Positions 35,304 to 44,844 are shown, counted from the first letter of the stretch. The stretch is 63,242 bases of DNA from Sphingomonas sanguinis (GCF_001476905.1 NZ_LDTE01000025.1:1-63242), one strand, 5' to 3'. Made by a program: numbers and translations. Notes: generated by a model not told the origin, from the sequence alone.

Positions 35304-35901
35304 CGTCGACGTCACGGTGCGGCGCGGCGAGGTGCGGATTTCGGCCTGCTTCGCCACCGGGCCGGGGGCAACCGTGTTGTTCGGTCCGTCGGGGGTGGGC
35401 AAGACCACCATCCTGCAAATGGTCGCCGGGCTCGTCCGGCCGGATACGGGCCATGTCCGGGTCGCGGGCGAGACGCTGTTTGATGCCGCGGCCCGGATTG
35501 ATATGCGCCCCGAGCATCGCCGCATCGGCTATGTCTTTCAGGAGCCGCGCCTGTTCCCGCATCGGCGGGTCGCGGCCAATCTGCGTTATGGCATGCCCAG
35601 CGGCGGCGGCGGCGATTGGGACGGCGTGATCGCGATGCTGGGGATCGGCCATCTGCTCGATCGCTGGCCGCGCAGCCTGTCCGGTGGCGAGGCGCGGCGC
35701 GTGGCGATCGGCCGGGCCTTGCTGAGCGATCCGCGCGTGCTGCTGCTGGATGAGCCGCTATCGTCGCTCGATCGGGCGCGGCGGGGGGAGATACTCGACG
35801 CGCTGGTCGCGGTGCGCGACCGAACCGGTATCCCGATCCTGATGGTGACGCACGATCCCGAAGAGGCTGAGCGGATCGCCACGGATATCGTCCGGCTCTG
35901 A
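35293..35901 (+). CDS. modC: Molybdate ABC transporter ATPase, truncated form
   Basis: A 202-residue ATPase that energises ModB. Walker A is FGPSGVGKTT (about residue 32), the Q-loop YVFQEPRLFPHRRV, the ABC signature LSGGEARRVAIGRALL, and the Walker B LLLDEPLSSLD, followed by the switch histidine VTHD. Ordinary ModC proteins are about 350 residues because of a C-terminal molybdate-binding TOBE/MOP domain; this one stops at the end of the nucleotide-binding domain. The frame closes cleanly at 35901, so this looks like a genuine short form. Confidence 0.9.
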   Translation: MSFDVDVTVRRGEVRISACFATGPGATVLFGPSGVGKTTILQMVAGLVRPDTGHVRVAGETLFDAAARIDMRPEHRRIGYVFQEPRLFPHRRVAANLRYGMPSGGGGDWDGVIAMLGIGHLLDRWPRSLSGGEARRVAIGRALLSDPRVLLLDEPLSSLDRARRGEILDALVAVRDRTGIPILMVTHDPEEAERIATDIVRL

Positions 35902-36669
35902 TCAGCACCACAATACGCGGTTGACCAGATGCGGCCGGGCGCAGGCGCGTTCGGGCAGAGGAAACGGCTGGCCCGGCCGCCACAAGTTCAGACGGCGCTG
36001 GATCTCGGGCATTTCGGAATCGATGACCGCCAACGAATTGCCATCGCCATAGCGCGTGCCGCTGCGATAGCGCAGCACCGGCGCATAGCGGCCTGCCGAC
36101 CCCAGGCGGTAGACGGTCATCCAGAAGCCGAAGGGCGCATTCCCGGTCGGCTCGGCGGACACGATCGCGCCTTGCAACGGGCCCTTGGCGATGTAGCGGA
36201 CCTCCTGATTGTTGTTATGGCCGGTCATCAGTTGAAAAACGCGGACGAAGCCATCGCGGGCCCGGTCGTAGCTCAGGGCGACGCGACCGACACGCTGATC
36301 GCCATTGACGCCGTACATGCTCGCCGCCTCGACCCAGAGGAGCGGGCGATCGGGGCGGGGATGGATGATCCGCGCGGCGAGCAGGAAGTGCGGCTGGAAA
36401 AACACGCCCTTGTCGCCAGGCGAGGCGACCATGCCGTCAAGTGACGGGCGGCAGGTCTTGCCGCCATCACGGGTAAGGCACAGGTGAAGCGGCCCCGGCG
36501 CTTTCTCGCCGAGCGGGTCCTCGACATCGGCGCCTTGCGTTACCCGCAACTGCCAACCGGGAGGCAGGCCGAAGGGTTGGGACAGATTGACGGACGGTAT
36601 CGGCCTGGGTGTCGCGGCGCCGCTTGCCACGCCCAGGGCCAGCAGTGCCGCTCCGATCACTCCGTGCAT
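35902..36669 (-). CDS. Secreted protein of unknown function
   Basis: I do not recognise this 255-residue protein. The first 20 residues from ATG 36669 are a signal peptide (GVIGAALLALGVASGAA). The mature part has cysteines at the LHLCLTRDGGKTCRP pair and near the C-terminus (ERACARP, VLWC), which suits disulfides in the periplasm. GHNNNQEVRYIAKGPLQGAI and GSAGRYAPVLRYRSGTRYGD look like beta-strand stretches. An earlier ATG (36723) would hide the signal peptide. It ends at the base after modC, on the opposite strand. Confidence 0.72.
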   Translation of the reverse strand: MHGVIGAALLALGVASGAATPRPIPSVNLSQPFGLPPGWQLRVTQGADVEDPLGEKAPGPLHLCLTRDGGKTCRPSLDGMVASPGDKGVFFQPHFLLAARIIHPRPDRPLLWVEAASMYGVNGDQRVGRVALSYDRARDGFVRVFQLMTGHNNNQEVRYIAKGPLQGAIVSAEPTGNAPFGFWMTVYRLGSAGRYAPVLRYRSGTRYGDGNSLAVIDSEMPEIQRRLNLWRPGQPFPLPERACARPHLVNRVLWC

Positions 36670-36762
36670 CGCCCGTCCACCCGCTGATGCCCCAGAGTGT
36701 AGCAAGGGATGTGGCCGGACCATGAATGCGGAGTGACATTCACGCCAGCCGGTGTGGCTCCG

Positions 36763-37653
36763 TCAGAACAAGGTGGTCAGCAGCACGCCGCCGATGATCG
36801 CCACGCCCGACAGGATCTGCCGCGCGCCCAGTCGCTCGCGGAACAGGCGATGCCCGGCCATGGCGGCGATCGGCGCTTCGATGATGCCCAACGCCCGGAC
36901 CGGCGCGGCGGGCGACAGGGCAAGCGCCACGAACCAGCCCGCCGAGGCGCAGGCCCCGCACAGCCCCGCGCCCAACGACGGCCGCCAGCGTCGCGCCACC
37001 TCGGCCAAGGTCGCTGGATCGCGCCAAGCGAGGATCAGGCTCATCGCGACGGTCTGCATCGCCTGAACGACGGCGACGCAGACCAGCGCGGCAAAGACCG
37101 GGTGCGCGGGGTCCAGCGCCAGCGCGGCATGGCGAAAGGCGTTGAGCGAAAAGCCGAAGAACAGCCCCGAGGCCAGCCCCATCGCCGCCCCGATCAGCGA
37201 CGCCCGGCGTTGCTCGGGCGGCGGCCAGGACAGGGCGACCAGCCCGATGGTGGTGATGACGACCCCGACCCAGGCGATGGTACTGATCCGGTCCTGATAG
37301 ACGATCAGGCCGAGCAGGGCCGCCAGCGGCAGCGAACTCTGCTGGAGCGCGGTGCCGACCGCGAAGCCGGATCGCTGCATCGCATCTAGCAGGGCGGCGG
37401 TCGCCAACACCTGCGACGTGGCACCGACGATGGCCGAGAGCCAGAAAGCGCCGCCCCAGTGGAGATCGGCGCCCGGCATGACGAGATGGCCGACCGTGAC
37501 GAACAGGATCGAGAATGGCAGGCCGAACAGAAACCGGACCAGCGTCGCGCCCCATGGTCCCGAGGACGACATGACCCCACGCTGAAGGGCATTGCGCCCG
37601 ACCTGGAAGACCGAGGCGGCGATGGTGGCGGGAATCCACAAGGGGTTCGACAT
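36763..37653 (-). CDS. EamA/DMT superfamily transporter
   Basis: A 296-residue membrane protein with about ten hydrophobic helices in two EamA repeats; RNALQRG near the N-terminus and LDAMQRSGFAVGTALQQSS at the repeat hinge are typical of drug/metabolite exporters. Substrate unknown. Convergent neighbours are absent: it is transcribed away from the rplM-rpsI terminator, about 45 bases after it on the same strand. Confidence 0.85.
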   Translation of the reverse strand: MSNPLWIPATIAASVFQVGRNALQRGVMSSSGPWGATLVRFLFGLPFSILFVTVGHLVMPGADLHWGGAFWLSAIVGATSQVLATAALLDAMQRSGFAVGTALQQSSLPLAALLGLIVYQDRISTIAWVGVVITTIGLVALSWPPPEQRRASLIGAAMGLASGLFFGFSLNAFRHAALALDPAHPVFAALVCVAVVQAMQTVAMSLILAWRDPATLAEVARRWRPSLGAGLCGACASAGWFVALALSPAAPVRALGIIEAPIAAMAGHRLFRERLGARQILSGVAIIGGVLLTTLF

Positions 37654-37690
37654 GGGTGCGTTCGTCCGGTCGGCGGGGCGTGGAGTGCCC

Positions 37691-37725
37691 CAAAACGAAA
37701 AGAGCGGCCCGTTGCCGGACCGCTC
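37691..37725 (-). terminator. Terminator of the rplM-rpsI operon
   Basis: On the minus strand GAGCGGTCCGG-caac-GGGCCGCTC is followed by TTTTCGTTTT. It lies 57 bases past the rpsI stop. Confidence 0.8.
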
Positions 37726-37781
37726 CTTCGTGCTTCGTCGCGTGTCCTCGGATGGCTTGCGCGATCCGAGGCGGCCCGCAA

Positions 37782-38324
37782 TCAGCGCTTCGAGAACTGG
37801 AAGCTGCGACGCGCCTTGGCGCGGCCATACTTCTTACGCTCGACGGTACGGCTGTCGCGGGTCAGGAAGCCAGCGGCCTTGACCGGAGCGCGCAGAACCG
37901 GCTCGAACTTGGTCAGAGCCTGGCTGATGCCGTGCTTGACCGCACCGGCCTGGCCCGACAGACCGCCGCCCTTGACGGTGCAGATCACGTCATACTGACC
38001 TTCGCGCTCGGTGATGCCGAACACCTGGTTGATGACGAGACGCAGCGTCGGACGTGCGAAATACACTTCCTGGTCACGACCGTTGATCGTGATCTTGCCC
38101 GAACCCGGCTTCAGCCAGACGCGAGCGACGGCGTCCTTACGACGACCGGTCGCATAGGCGCGGCCGAACTTGTCCAGTTCCTGCTGACGCAGCGGGGTGG
38201 TGCTAACGCGCTCGGCGGGAGCGGCAGGCGCTTCACCGGCAGCGGCGGTCTGCGCCGGAGCGGCAGCGGCCTGCTGGTTCAGGGTGGCGCCGAGATCGGC
38301 GAGCGACTGGCGGTTATCGGACAT
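37782..38324 (-). CDS. rpsI: 30S ribosomal protein S9
   Basis: A 180-residue S9. The last 130 residues are canonical: [20 protein letters not shown], the segment [20 protein letters not shown], and the basic tail ending in FQFSKR that reaches the P-site tRNA. The first 48 residues are an Ala/Pro/Gln-rich extension ([20 protein letters not shown]), seen in related alphaproteobacteria. Start and the rplM stop overlap (TAATG), so the pair is translationally coupled. Confidence 0.97.
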   Translation of the reverse strand: MSDNRQSLADLGATLNQQAAAAPAQTAAAGEAPAAPAERVSTTPLRQQELDKFGRAYATGRRKDAVARVWLKPGSGKITINGRDQEVYFARPTLRLVINQVFGITEREGQYDVICTVKGGGLSGQAGAVKHGISQALTKFEPVLRAPVKAAGFLTRDSRTVERKKYGRAKARRSFQFSKR

Positions 38325-38803
38325 TATGCGCCCACCTTGTTCTTGCGGTTCATCGACGCGATGTCGAGGACTTCGGGGTTCTGAGCGGCGTGCGGATGCT
38401 CGGTGCCGGCGAAGATACGCAGGTTGCGCATCTGCTGACGGCCCAGCGGGCCACGCGGGATCATGCGCTCGACGGCCTTTTCCAGGACGCGCTCGGGGAA
38501 GCGGCCTTCCAGGACCTTGGCGGCGGTGATGCCCTTGATACCACCGGCATAACCGGTGTGCTTGTAGTACACCTTCTGACCCAGCTTGTTGCCGGTGAAG
38601 CGCACCTTGTCCGCGTTGATGACGATGACATTGTCACCGCAGTCGACGTGCGGGGTGAACGACGTCTTGTGCTTACCGCGCAGGATGTTCGCGATGATGG
38701 TGGCGGCACGGCCGACAACCAGACCGTCGGCGTCGACGATATGCCACTTCTTCTCCACCTCGTGCGGCTTGGCCGCCTTGGTGGTCTTCATGAGCGCCTT
38801 CAT
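38324..38803 (-). CDS. rplM: 50S ribosomal protein L13
   Basis: A 159-residue L13, identified from [17 protein letters not shown] (residue 17 on), [32 protein letters not shown] and [18 protein letters not shown]. It is an early-assembling large-subunit protein. ATG 38803 with AAAGGT upstream is preferred over ATG 38791, as the MKALMKTTK start is usual in relatives. First gene of the rplM-rpsI operon. Confidence 0.97.
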   Translation of the reverse strand: MKALMKTTKAAKPHEVEKKWHIVDADGLVVGRAATIIANILRGKHKTSFTPHVDCGDNVIVINADKVRFTGNKLGQKVYYKHTGYAGGIKGITAAKVLEGRFPERVLEKAVERMIPRGPLGRQQMRNLRIFAGTEHPHAAQNPEVLDIASMNRKNKVGA

Positions 38804-38870
38804 GGGCGTGAGACCTTTCGGTTTGAAATGCAACACGCCGCCCATGAACCCGGACGGCGCGAACGAGGGT

Positions 38871-38899
38871 CCAATGCTGGAGGGCCCCCAAAATGTCAA
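38871..38899 (-). promoter_or_regulatory. Putative rplM-rpsI promoter
   Basis: Minus-strand TTGACA (38894-38899), 17 bases, CATTGG (38871-38876). The consensus -35 and its place 68 bases before the start support it; the -10 is poor. Confidence 0.45.
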
Positions 38900-38943
38900 G
38901 CAAAGTGGGCCTTTGCTGACGGGTATTATAATACCTTATGATT

Positions 38944-39981
38944 TTAGGCAGTGCGTCCCAGCCGGTGCGCGGCGGCGGTTGCGGCGATCAGCAGGAGCGC
39001 GGCATTGGCCTGATGCGCGACCGCGATATCGATCTGCACGCCCGACAGAAGCGTGGCGATGCCGAGGCCGATCTGGACCGCGACCAGCACGATCACCAGC
39101 CACCCGGCCCGCAATGCGCCGCCCCGGATCGCACGCGCCGCCATCCAGACCAGCATCCCCGCCGCCGCGAAGGCGAACCAGCGATGGATGAACTGCACCA
39201 CCACGGGATTGTCAAAGGCATTGGCGATGGCGGGTGACATCATCGGCGTACCCGCCGGAAACCACGCGTCCCCCATCAGCGGCCAGCTGGAAAAGGCATA
39301 GCCCGCGTCCAGCCCGGCGGTCAGCGCGCCGAACATCAGCTGGACGAACAGCGTCAGCACCGCGCCTGCGCCCAGCCAGGTCAGCCGGGCAGGGGCCGCC
39401 AGCCGATTGCGATGCAGCGCCGTCAGGTCGAGCGCGGTCCACATGATGCCCGCCAGGATGAACAATGCGGTCAGCAGGTGGACGGTCAGCCGGATATGGC
39501 TGACGTCGGTCCGCTCGACGAGGCCCGAGGCGACCATCCACCAGCCGATCGCACCCTGTAGCCCGCCCAGCGCCAGCAGCGCGACCAGGCGCGGCTTGTA
39601 GCCGACCGGAATGGCCTTCCTCGCCCAGAACCAGATCAGCGGCAGGGCAAAGGCCATGCCGATCACCCGGCCCAGCACCCGGTGCAGATATTCCCAGAAG
39701 AAGATCGCCTTGAACCCGGCCAGCGTCATGTCGCGGTTGAAGGTCCAATATTCGGGGATGCGCTTGTAATTGGCGAACTCGGCCTGCCACTGCGCGTCGG
39801 TCAGCGGCGGCACGATCCCGGTGATCGGCTTCCACTCGGTGATCGACAGACCGCTATTGGTCAGGCGCGTGATCCCGCCGACCACGACCATGGCGACGAT
39901 CAGTCCGGCGACCGCGAAGAGCCAGCGGGCGAGGCTGCGGGGGCGGGCGGTAATCATGAAGGCGGGGCTCGGTTGCAGCAT
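38944..39981 (-). CDS. ctaA: Heme A synthase (COX15/CtaA family)
   Basis: A 345-residue inner-membrane enzyme that oxidises heme O to heme A for cytochrome c oxidase. It has about eight membrane helices and the family's marks: VVVGGITRLTNSGLSITEWK after helix 1, EYLHRVLGRVIG with the first heme-ligand His, DVSHIRLTVHLLTALF and VVQFIHRWFAF with further His ligands. ATG 39981 with AGGG upstream; ATG 39957 is an alternative. It is divergent from the Fur-family gene by about 100 bases and follows the ribosomal promoter region. Confidence 0.94.
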   Translation of the reverse strand: MLQPSPAFMITARPRSLARWLFAVAGLIVAMVVVGGITRLTNSGLSITEWKPITGIVPPLTDAQWQAEFANYKRIPEYWTFNRDMTLAGFKAIFFWEYLHRVLGRVIGMAFALPLIWFWARKAIPVGYKPRLVALLALGGLQGAIGWWMVASGLVERTDVSHIRLTVHLLTALFILAGIMWTALDLTALHRNRLAAPARLTWLGAGAVLTLFVQLMFGALTAGLDAGYAFSSWPLMGDAWFPAGTPMMSPAIANAFDNPVVVQFIHRWFAFAAAGMLVWMAARAIRGGALRAGWLVIVLVAVQIGLGIATLLSGVQIDIAVAHQANAALLLIAATAAAHRLGRTA

Positions 39982-40080
39982 GATGCCCTTAATAGGGTTT
40001 CGCGCCCGCGTGCGATAGTGGACCGAATGCCCCGCCGCCGAGACCTTGCCCGCCGGGGCGGCACCGCCTAAATCCCCTCC

Positions 40081-40548
40081 ATGGCGCATGCTCACACCCA
40101 TCAGGAGCCCCAAGGGGCCGACCTCTCCGTTGCGGCGAAGGCTACGCTGGAACGCGCCGGGGAACAGTGGACGGCGATGCGCGCGAGCGTGTTCGAGGCG
40201 CTGGCCGGATTCGACAAGCCCGCCTCGGCCTATGACATCGCCGATGTCATGTCGCAGTCGCAGGGGCGGCGCGTGGCGGCGAACAGCGTCTATCGCATCC
40301 TCGATCTGTTCGTTGGCGCCAATCTGGCCCGCCGGGTGGAGAGCGCCAATGCCTATGTCGCCAACGCGCATCCCGACTGCCTGCACGACTGCATCTTCCT
40401 GGTCTGCGACACATGCGGGCAGATCACCCATATCGACGACGATCGCCTGACCGGCGCAGTTCGCGATGCGGCGGTCGGCGCCGGGTTCCGGCCGGAGCGT
40501 CCCGTCATCGAAGTGCGTGGTCGCTGCGCGGACTGTTCCAAGGGCTGA
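40081..40548 (+). CDS. zur: Fur-family metalloregulator, probably Zur
   Basis: A 155-residue Fur-family repressor. A winged helix (LAGFDKPASAYDIADVMSQS, NSVYRILDLF) is followed by the metal and dimer domain: HPDCLHDCIFLVCDTCGQ and the C-terminal CADCSKG supply the structural zinc cysteines. The His-rich start (MAHAHTHQE) and this motif set are closer to Zur than to Fur or PerR; the assignment within the family is inference. Alone, divergent from ctaA, followed by a REPIN-like element. Confidence 0.82.
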   Translation: MAHAHTHQEPQGADLSVAAKATLERAGEQWTAMRASVFEALAGFDKPASAYDIADVMSQSQGRRVAANSVYRILDLFVGANLARRVESANAYVANAHPDCLHDCIFLVCDTCGQITHIDDDRLTGAVRDAAVGAGFRPERPVIEVRGRCADCSKG

Positions 40549-40558
40549 GCCTTCGAAA

Positions 40559-40683
40559 CTCCTCCCCGGTACGGGGAGGTGGCAGCGCACAGCGCTGACG
40601 GAGGGGGACTTCCTCAAAGGTCATCGTTTGGGGCACGCCCCCTCCACCAGCTTCGCTGGTCCCCCTCCCCGTGCCGGGGAGGA
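40559..40683. repeat. REPIN-like element 2
   Basis: A 125-base element built from the same two units as those at 33636 and 44845, in the opposite order: CCTCCCCGGTACGGGGAGG then GTGGCAGCGCACAGCGCTGACGG on the left, and CCACCAGCTTCGCTGGTCCCCC then CCTCCCCGTGCCGGGGAGG on the right. The left and right ends are inverted copies. It sits between zur and TonB receptor 2. Confidence 0.75.
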
Positions 40684-40756
40684 TGATTCTCTTCGGGCGA
40701 GACAGTCGCTCATCCCCCTAAACCCGCCCGCCTAACGCACGTATCATTTTGCGACA

Positions 40757-40803
40757 TTGACACGCGGGAAAAAACGCGGGATGAATGCTGGTAACGTTAC
40801 CAG
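40757..40803 (+). promoter_or_regulatory. TonB receptor 2 promoter with LacI-type operator
   Basis: A consensus TTGACA (40757-40762), 17 bases, then GATGAA (40780-40785). CTGGTAACGTTACCAG (40788-40803) is a perfect 16-base palindrome at the likely start site; its GGTAACGTTACC core fits the GNTANCGNTANC pattern of the sites at 25559 and 27984. The receptor start is 29 bases further on. The LacI-family gene at 45028 is the natural candidate regulator. Confidence 0.7.
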
Positions 40804-40831
40804 AAAAACAGAATCAAAAGGGATGAGGATC

Positions 40832-43810
40832 ATGATGAAGACGGGAACGCACACCCGGCGGCTGCGCCGTCACGCCTTGGGGGCGGCTAGCCTGATGGTT
40901 CTGGCGGGCGGGATGATCGCTGTACCGGCCTGGGCACAGGTCCCGCCAAGCCAAGCCGCGCAGGATGCTCCGTCCGATCCCGTCTCCGCCCCCCAGACCG
41001 AGCAGCTCGACGAAGGTGCGGCTCGCGACATCATCGTGACCGGATCGCGCATCACGACCGGCGGCTTTACGGCGCCGACCCCGACCACGGTGATCGGCGA
41101 GGAACAGATCGCCGCCAACGCCCAGCCCAACGTCTTCACTACGGTCGCCCAGCTCCCCTCGCTCCAGGGCTCGACCGGCACCGCGACGAATACCTTCAGC
41201 ACGTCGAGCGGCCAGCAGGGGCTCAGCTCCTTCTCGCTGCGCGGGGTCGGCGCGATCCGCACGCTGACCCTGCTCGACGGCCAGCGTGTCGTCGGCGCGA
41301 ACGTGACGGGCGTGCCCGATATCAGCCTGTTTCCGCAATTGCTGATCAAGCGGGTCGATGTCGTGAACGGCGGCGCTTCGGCCTCCTATGGCTCGGATGC
41401 GGTCGGGGGCGTGGTCAACTTCATCACCGATACCCGGTTCAAGGGGATCAAGGGCAATGTGCAGGGGGGCGTCACCACCTATGGCGACGATCAGCAGGTG
41501 CTGGTCCAGCTGGCGGGCGGCACCAGCCTGTTAAACGACAGCCTGCATGTGATCGCCAGCACCGAATATGCGCATGAGGACGGGGTCGGCGGTGGCGACT
41601 TCGGCATCGGTCTGGCGAATGGCCGCGACTGGTTCCGTCAGTCGACGCTGATCAACCGCAACGTCCTGAACGATGGGTCGCCGCAATATCTGTTCCGCGA
41701 CTATGCCCAGTCCTACAATTACACCAAATATGGCCTCATCACCGCCGGGCCGCTTCAGGGCATCGCCTTCGACCAGTCGGGCAACCCGTTCCAGTTCCAA
41801 TATGGCTCGAACGGCGTGCCCGCGCGCGATGCGGCGGGCAATGTCCGGGGCTGTCTGCCCGGCTTCTGCCAGGGTGGCGACCTGTCGGGCAATGTCGATG
41901 CCGGACGGTCGCTCCAGTCGAAGATCCAGCGCGTCAACGGCTATGGTCGTATCGGTTACGACTTCGCCCCGAATGGCGAGATTTACGGCACGATCAATAT
42001 CGGCCAGGTGAAGACCAACAACCAGCCGGTCGGCGGGCAGAACCGCCCGAACCTGACCATCCAGTGCGCCAATCCTTACGTCCCCGCGCTGGTCAAGGCG
42101 CAGTGCGCCACGGCGGGCATCACCAATTTCCAGTATGGCACCAGCAACGCGGCGCTCGGCAACACCCAGGTCTATACCGATCGCCGCCAATATCGCTTTG
42201 TCGCAGGGGCCAAGGGGCGTGAGAGCGTCGCAGGGTCGGACTGGTCCTACGACATGTATTTCGAACACGGCACCAATTACACCGATGTCGACGTCAGCAA
42301 CATCATGCTGTCGCGCCGCTTCAACCAAGCGATCAACGCGACCACGCTGAACGGCGCGATCGTCTGCGCCGATGCGACCGCGCGCGCCAATGGATGCCAG
42401 CCGCTCAACATCTTCGGGGGCAATCCCTCGGCGGCCGCAATCAGCTACATCATGCCGCAATATGGACCCTATCAGCGGACCCGCCAGACACAGGACGTCA
42501 TCAGCCTCAACTTCTCGGGCTCGCCCTTCTCGTCCTGGGCGGGGCCGGTGTCGATCGCGTTCGGCGGCGAGTTTCGCCACGAATTCTACCGCGTGCGCGC
42601 CGACCCTTACGGCGCGGGCTTTGCCAACACGCCCGCCAACGCCAACTACCCCGCCGACCCCGCACTGCTGGATGCCGGCAACAACTGGTATGCGGGCAAC
42701 TACAAGAACGGGACCGGCGCCTATAGCGTGAAGGAAGCCTTCGTCGAGGCGAACCTGCCGGTCATCAACTCGGATGCGGGCGGCCGTGCGAACATCAACG
42801 GCGCGGTACGCGTCACCGATTACAGCACCTCGGGCACCGTCTGGGCGTGGAAGATCGGCGGCACCTGGGACCTGCCTGTCGATGGCCTGCGTATCCGCGG
42901 CGTGACCTCGCGCGATGTCCGCGCGCCCAACCTGTCGGAGCTGTTCGCCGCCCCCGTCACCACCACGCTGCCGGGCTTTTTCGATCCCTTCCGCAACGTT
43001 ACGGTGCTGGCGCTTCAGAACACGATCGGCAACGTCAACCTGACGCCCGAGATCGCGCGCAACACCACGCTCGGCATTGCCTTCTCCAACTCGCAGGCGA
43101 TACCGGGACTCAGCCTGTCGGTCGACTATTACAAGATCAAGATCACCGACGTGATCTCCAGCCTGGGCGCGCAGGACATCGTCAATCTGTGCTACCTGAA
43201 CATCGCGCCCGAGACCTGCGGCGTGTTCAACCTGAACAACTCCAATGGCCCGAACTTCATCAACGTCCAGTCGTTCAACCTGGCCTCGATCCTGACCGAC
43301 GGTTTCGATATCGAGGCGAGCTATCGCTGGCGCAATCCGCTGGGCCTGCCGGGTAGCCTGACGCTACGCGCGCTCGCGACCAATATCCGCCGCTTCATCA
43401 CCGATACCGGCCTGCCTAACACGATCCCGAACGACACGGCGGGCGTGAACATCGGTAACACGCCGAAGTGGAAGTGGCTGGCGGTGCAGACCTATGCCAC
43501 CGACGACTGGTCGCTGCTGCTGCAGGAACGCTGGTTCAGCGACGGCAAGCTGGGCAACCAATATGTCCAGTGCACGACCGGCTGCCCCGCCTCGACCGCG
43601 AACCGGCCGACGATCGACAACAACTTCATCCCCGGCGCCTTCTATTTCGACATCGGCGGCACCTATAATGTGACGAAGGCGGTCACCGCTTATTTCAAGG
43701 TCGATAACGTATTTAATCGCGATCCGGCGCGGTCGCCCTATTTCGTCAACCCGGCGCTGTACGACGTGCTCGGACGGGTGTTCCGGGCGGGCGTGCGGTT
43801 CAGCTTTTGA
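40832..43810 (+). CDS. TonB-dependent outer-membrane receptor 2
   Basis: A 992-residue receptor. The signal peptide ends near VPAWAQ. A TonB box (ARDIIVTGSRITTGG) leads into the plug, with LSSFSLRGVGAIRTLTLLDGQRV split across about residues 130-160 and NGGASASYGSDAVGGVVNF, then the barrel, ending GVRFSF. Several Cys pairs (CLPGFC, CTTGCP) are in barrel loops. ATG 40832 and 40835 are both possible (gagg upstream); 40823 is also in frame. The GH43 gene follows at 15 bases, so an arabinoxylan-derived oligosaccharide is the likely cargo. Confidence 0.91.
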   Translation: MMKTGTHTRRLRRHALGAASLMVLAGGMIAVPAWAQVPPSQAAQDAPSDPVSAPQTEQLDEGAARDIIVTGSRITTGGFTAPTPTTVIGEEQIAANAQPNVFTTVAQLPSLQGSTGTATNTFSTSSGQQGLSSFSLRGVGAIRTLTLLDGQRVVGANVTGVPDISLFPQLLIKRVDVVNGGASASYGSDAVGGVVNFITDTRFKGIKGNVQGGVTTYGDDQQVLVQLAGGTSLLNDSLHVIASTEYAHEDGVGGGDFGIGLANGRDWFRQSTLINRNVLNDGSPQYLFRDYAQSYNYTKYGLITAGPLQGIAFDQSGNPFQFQYGSNGVPARDAAGNVRGCLPGFCQGGDLSGNVDAGRSLQSKIQRVNGYGRIGYDFAPNGEIYGTINIGQVKTNNQPVGGQNRPNLTIQCANPYVPALVKAQCATAGITNFQYGTSNAALGNTQVYTDRRQYRFVAGAKGRESVAGSDWSYDMYFEHGTNYTDVDVSNIMLSRRFNQAINATTLNGAIVCADATARANGCQPLNIFGGNPSAAAISYIMPQYGPYQRTRQTQDVISLNFSGSPFSSWAGPVSIAFGGEFRHEFYRVRADPYGAGFANTPANANYPADPALLDAGNNWYAGNYKNGTGAYSVKEAFVEANLPVINSDAGGRANINGAVRVTDYSTSGTVWAWKIGGTWDLPVDGLRIRGVTSRDVRAPNLSELFAAPVTTTLPGFFDPFRNVTVLALQNTIGNVNLTPEIARNTTLGIAFSNSQAIPGLSLSVDYYKIKITDVISSLGAQDIVNLCYLNIAPETCGVFNLNNSNGPNFINVQSFNLASILTDGFDIEASYRWRNPLGLPGSLTLRALATNIRRFITDTGLPNTIPNDTAGVNIGNTPKWKWLAVQTYATDDWSLLLQERWFSDGKLGNQYVQCTTGCPASTANRPTIDNNFIPGAFYFDIGGTYNVTKAVTAYFKVDNVFNRDPARSPYFVNPALYDVLGRVFRAGVRFSF

Positions 43811-43824
43811 GAGGGGATGAGAGG

Positions 43825-44820
43825 ATGAACGCGCGCAGGATGATGCCGCTGTTGCTGGCGGTGCTGATGGGGACGGCGGCCGCGACCGATGCACCGCGTA
43901 GCGTCCCCGGCTCCAACCCGATCATTCGCGACCGCTTTACCGCCGATCCCGCGCCCTTGGTCGTGGGCAACACGCTGTACCTCTATGTCGGGCATGACGA
44001 GGCGCAGCGTGACGAGATGTTCAACATGAAGGAGTGGCTGGTCTATTCGACCACCGACATGCGCCACTGGACGCCGCACGGGCCCATCATGAACGTGAAG
44101 GACTTCAAATGGGCCAAGAAGGACGCCTGGGCCAGCCAGGCGATCTATAAGAACGGCAAATATTGGTTCTACGCCGCGGTCGAGCATGACGATACCCATC
44201 CGGGTAAGGCGATCGCGGTCGCGGTCTCGGACAAGCCGACCGGGCCCTTTGTCGATGCCAAGGGATCGGCGCTGATCACCAACGAGATGACGCCGAAGGG
44301 CACGCACAGCTGGGAAGACATCGACCCGACGGTGATGACCGACGACGACGGCACGACCTGGATCGCCTGGGGCAATCGGCAATGCTATATCGCCAAGCTG
44401 AAACCCAACATGATCGAGATCGACGGCCCGATCACCGAGATCACGCCGCCGCATTTCGAGGAGGGGCCCTGGCTGCACAAGCGGGGCAAGCTCTATTACC
44501 TGACCTATGCCTCGCTCGATCGGACGACGCAGCGGGACGAACATGTCTCCTATGCCACCGCGCCGTCGCTGAAGGGGCCGTGGACCTATCGCGGGCTGCT
44601 GACGGGATCGGGCAAGTACAGTTTCACCATCCATCCCGGTATCGCCGACTTCAAGGGCAAGTCGTACCTGTTCCTGCACAATGCGACGCTGGCGATCGGC
44701 GACCAGAGCGGCGCGATCGGGCGTCGCGCGGTGACGGTCGAGCGTCTCTATTATAACCCCGACGGGACGATGAAGCCGGTGGTCCAGACCCAGGCCGGTG
44801 TTACGGCATCGGCGCGGTAG
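43825..44820 (+). CDS. Secreted glycoside hydrolase, family 43
   Basis: A 331-residue enzyme with a signal peptide (MMPLLLAVLMGTAAA). The three acidic residues of the GH43 five-bladed propeller are visible: Asp in FTADPAPLVV (about 40), Asp in WEDIDPTVMTDDDG (about 170), and the acid Glu in PPHFEEGPWLH (about 205). Family members are arabinofuranosidases or xylosidases; a periplasmic arabinoxylan-debranching role fits but is not proven. ATG 43825 has gaggggatgagagg upstream. In operon with TonB receptor 2. Confidence 0.9.
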   Translation: MNARRMMPLLLAVLMGTAAATDAPRSVPGSNPIIRDRFTADPAPLVVGNTLYLYVGHDEAQRDEMFNMKEWLVYSTTDMRHWTPHGPIMNVKDFKWAKKDAWASQAIYKNGKYWFYAAVEHDDTHPGKAIAVAVSDKPTGPFVDAKGSALITNEMTPKGTHSWEDIDPTVMTDDDGTTWIAWGNRQCYIAKLKPNMIEIDGPITEITPPHFEEGPWLHKRGKLYYLTYASLDRTTQRDEHVSYATAPSLKGPWTYRGLLTGSGKYSFTIHPGIADFKGKSYLFLHNATLAIGDQSGAIGRRAVTVERLYYNPDGTMKPVVQTQAGVTASAR

Positions 44821-44844
44821 AGGGTGGATTCCGGCGTCATTTTC

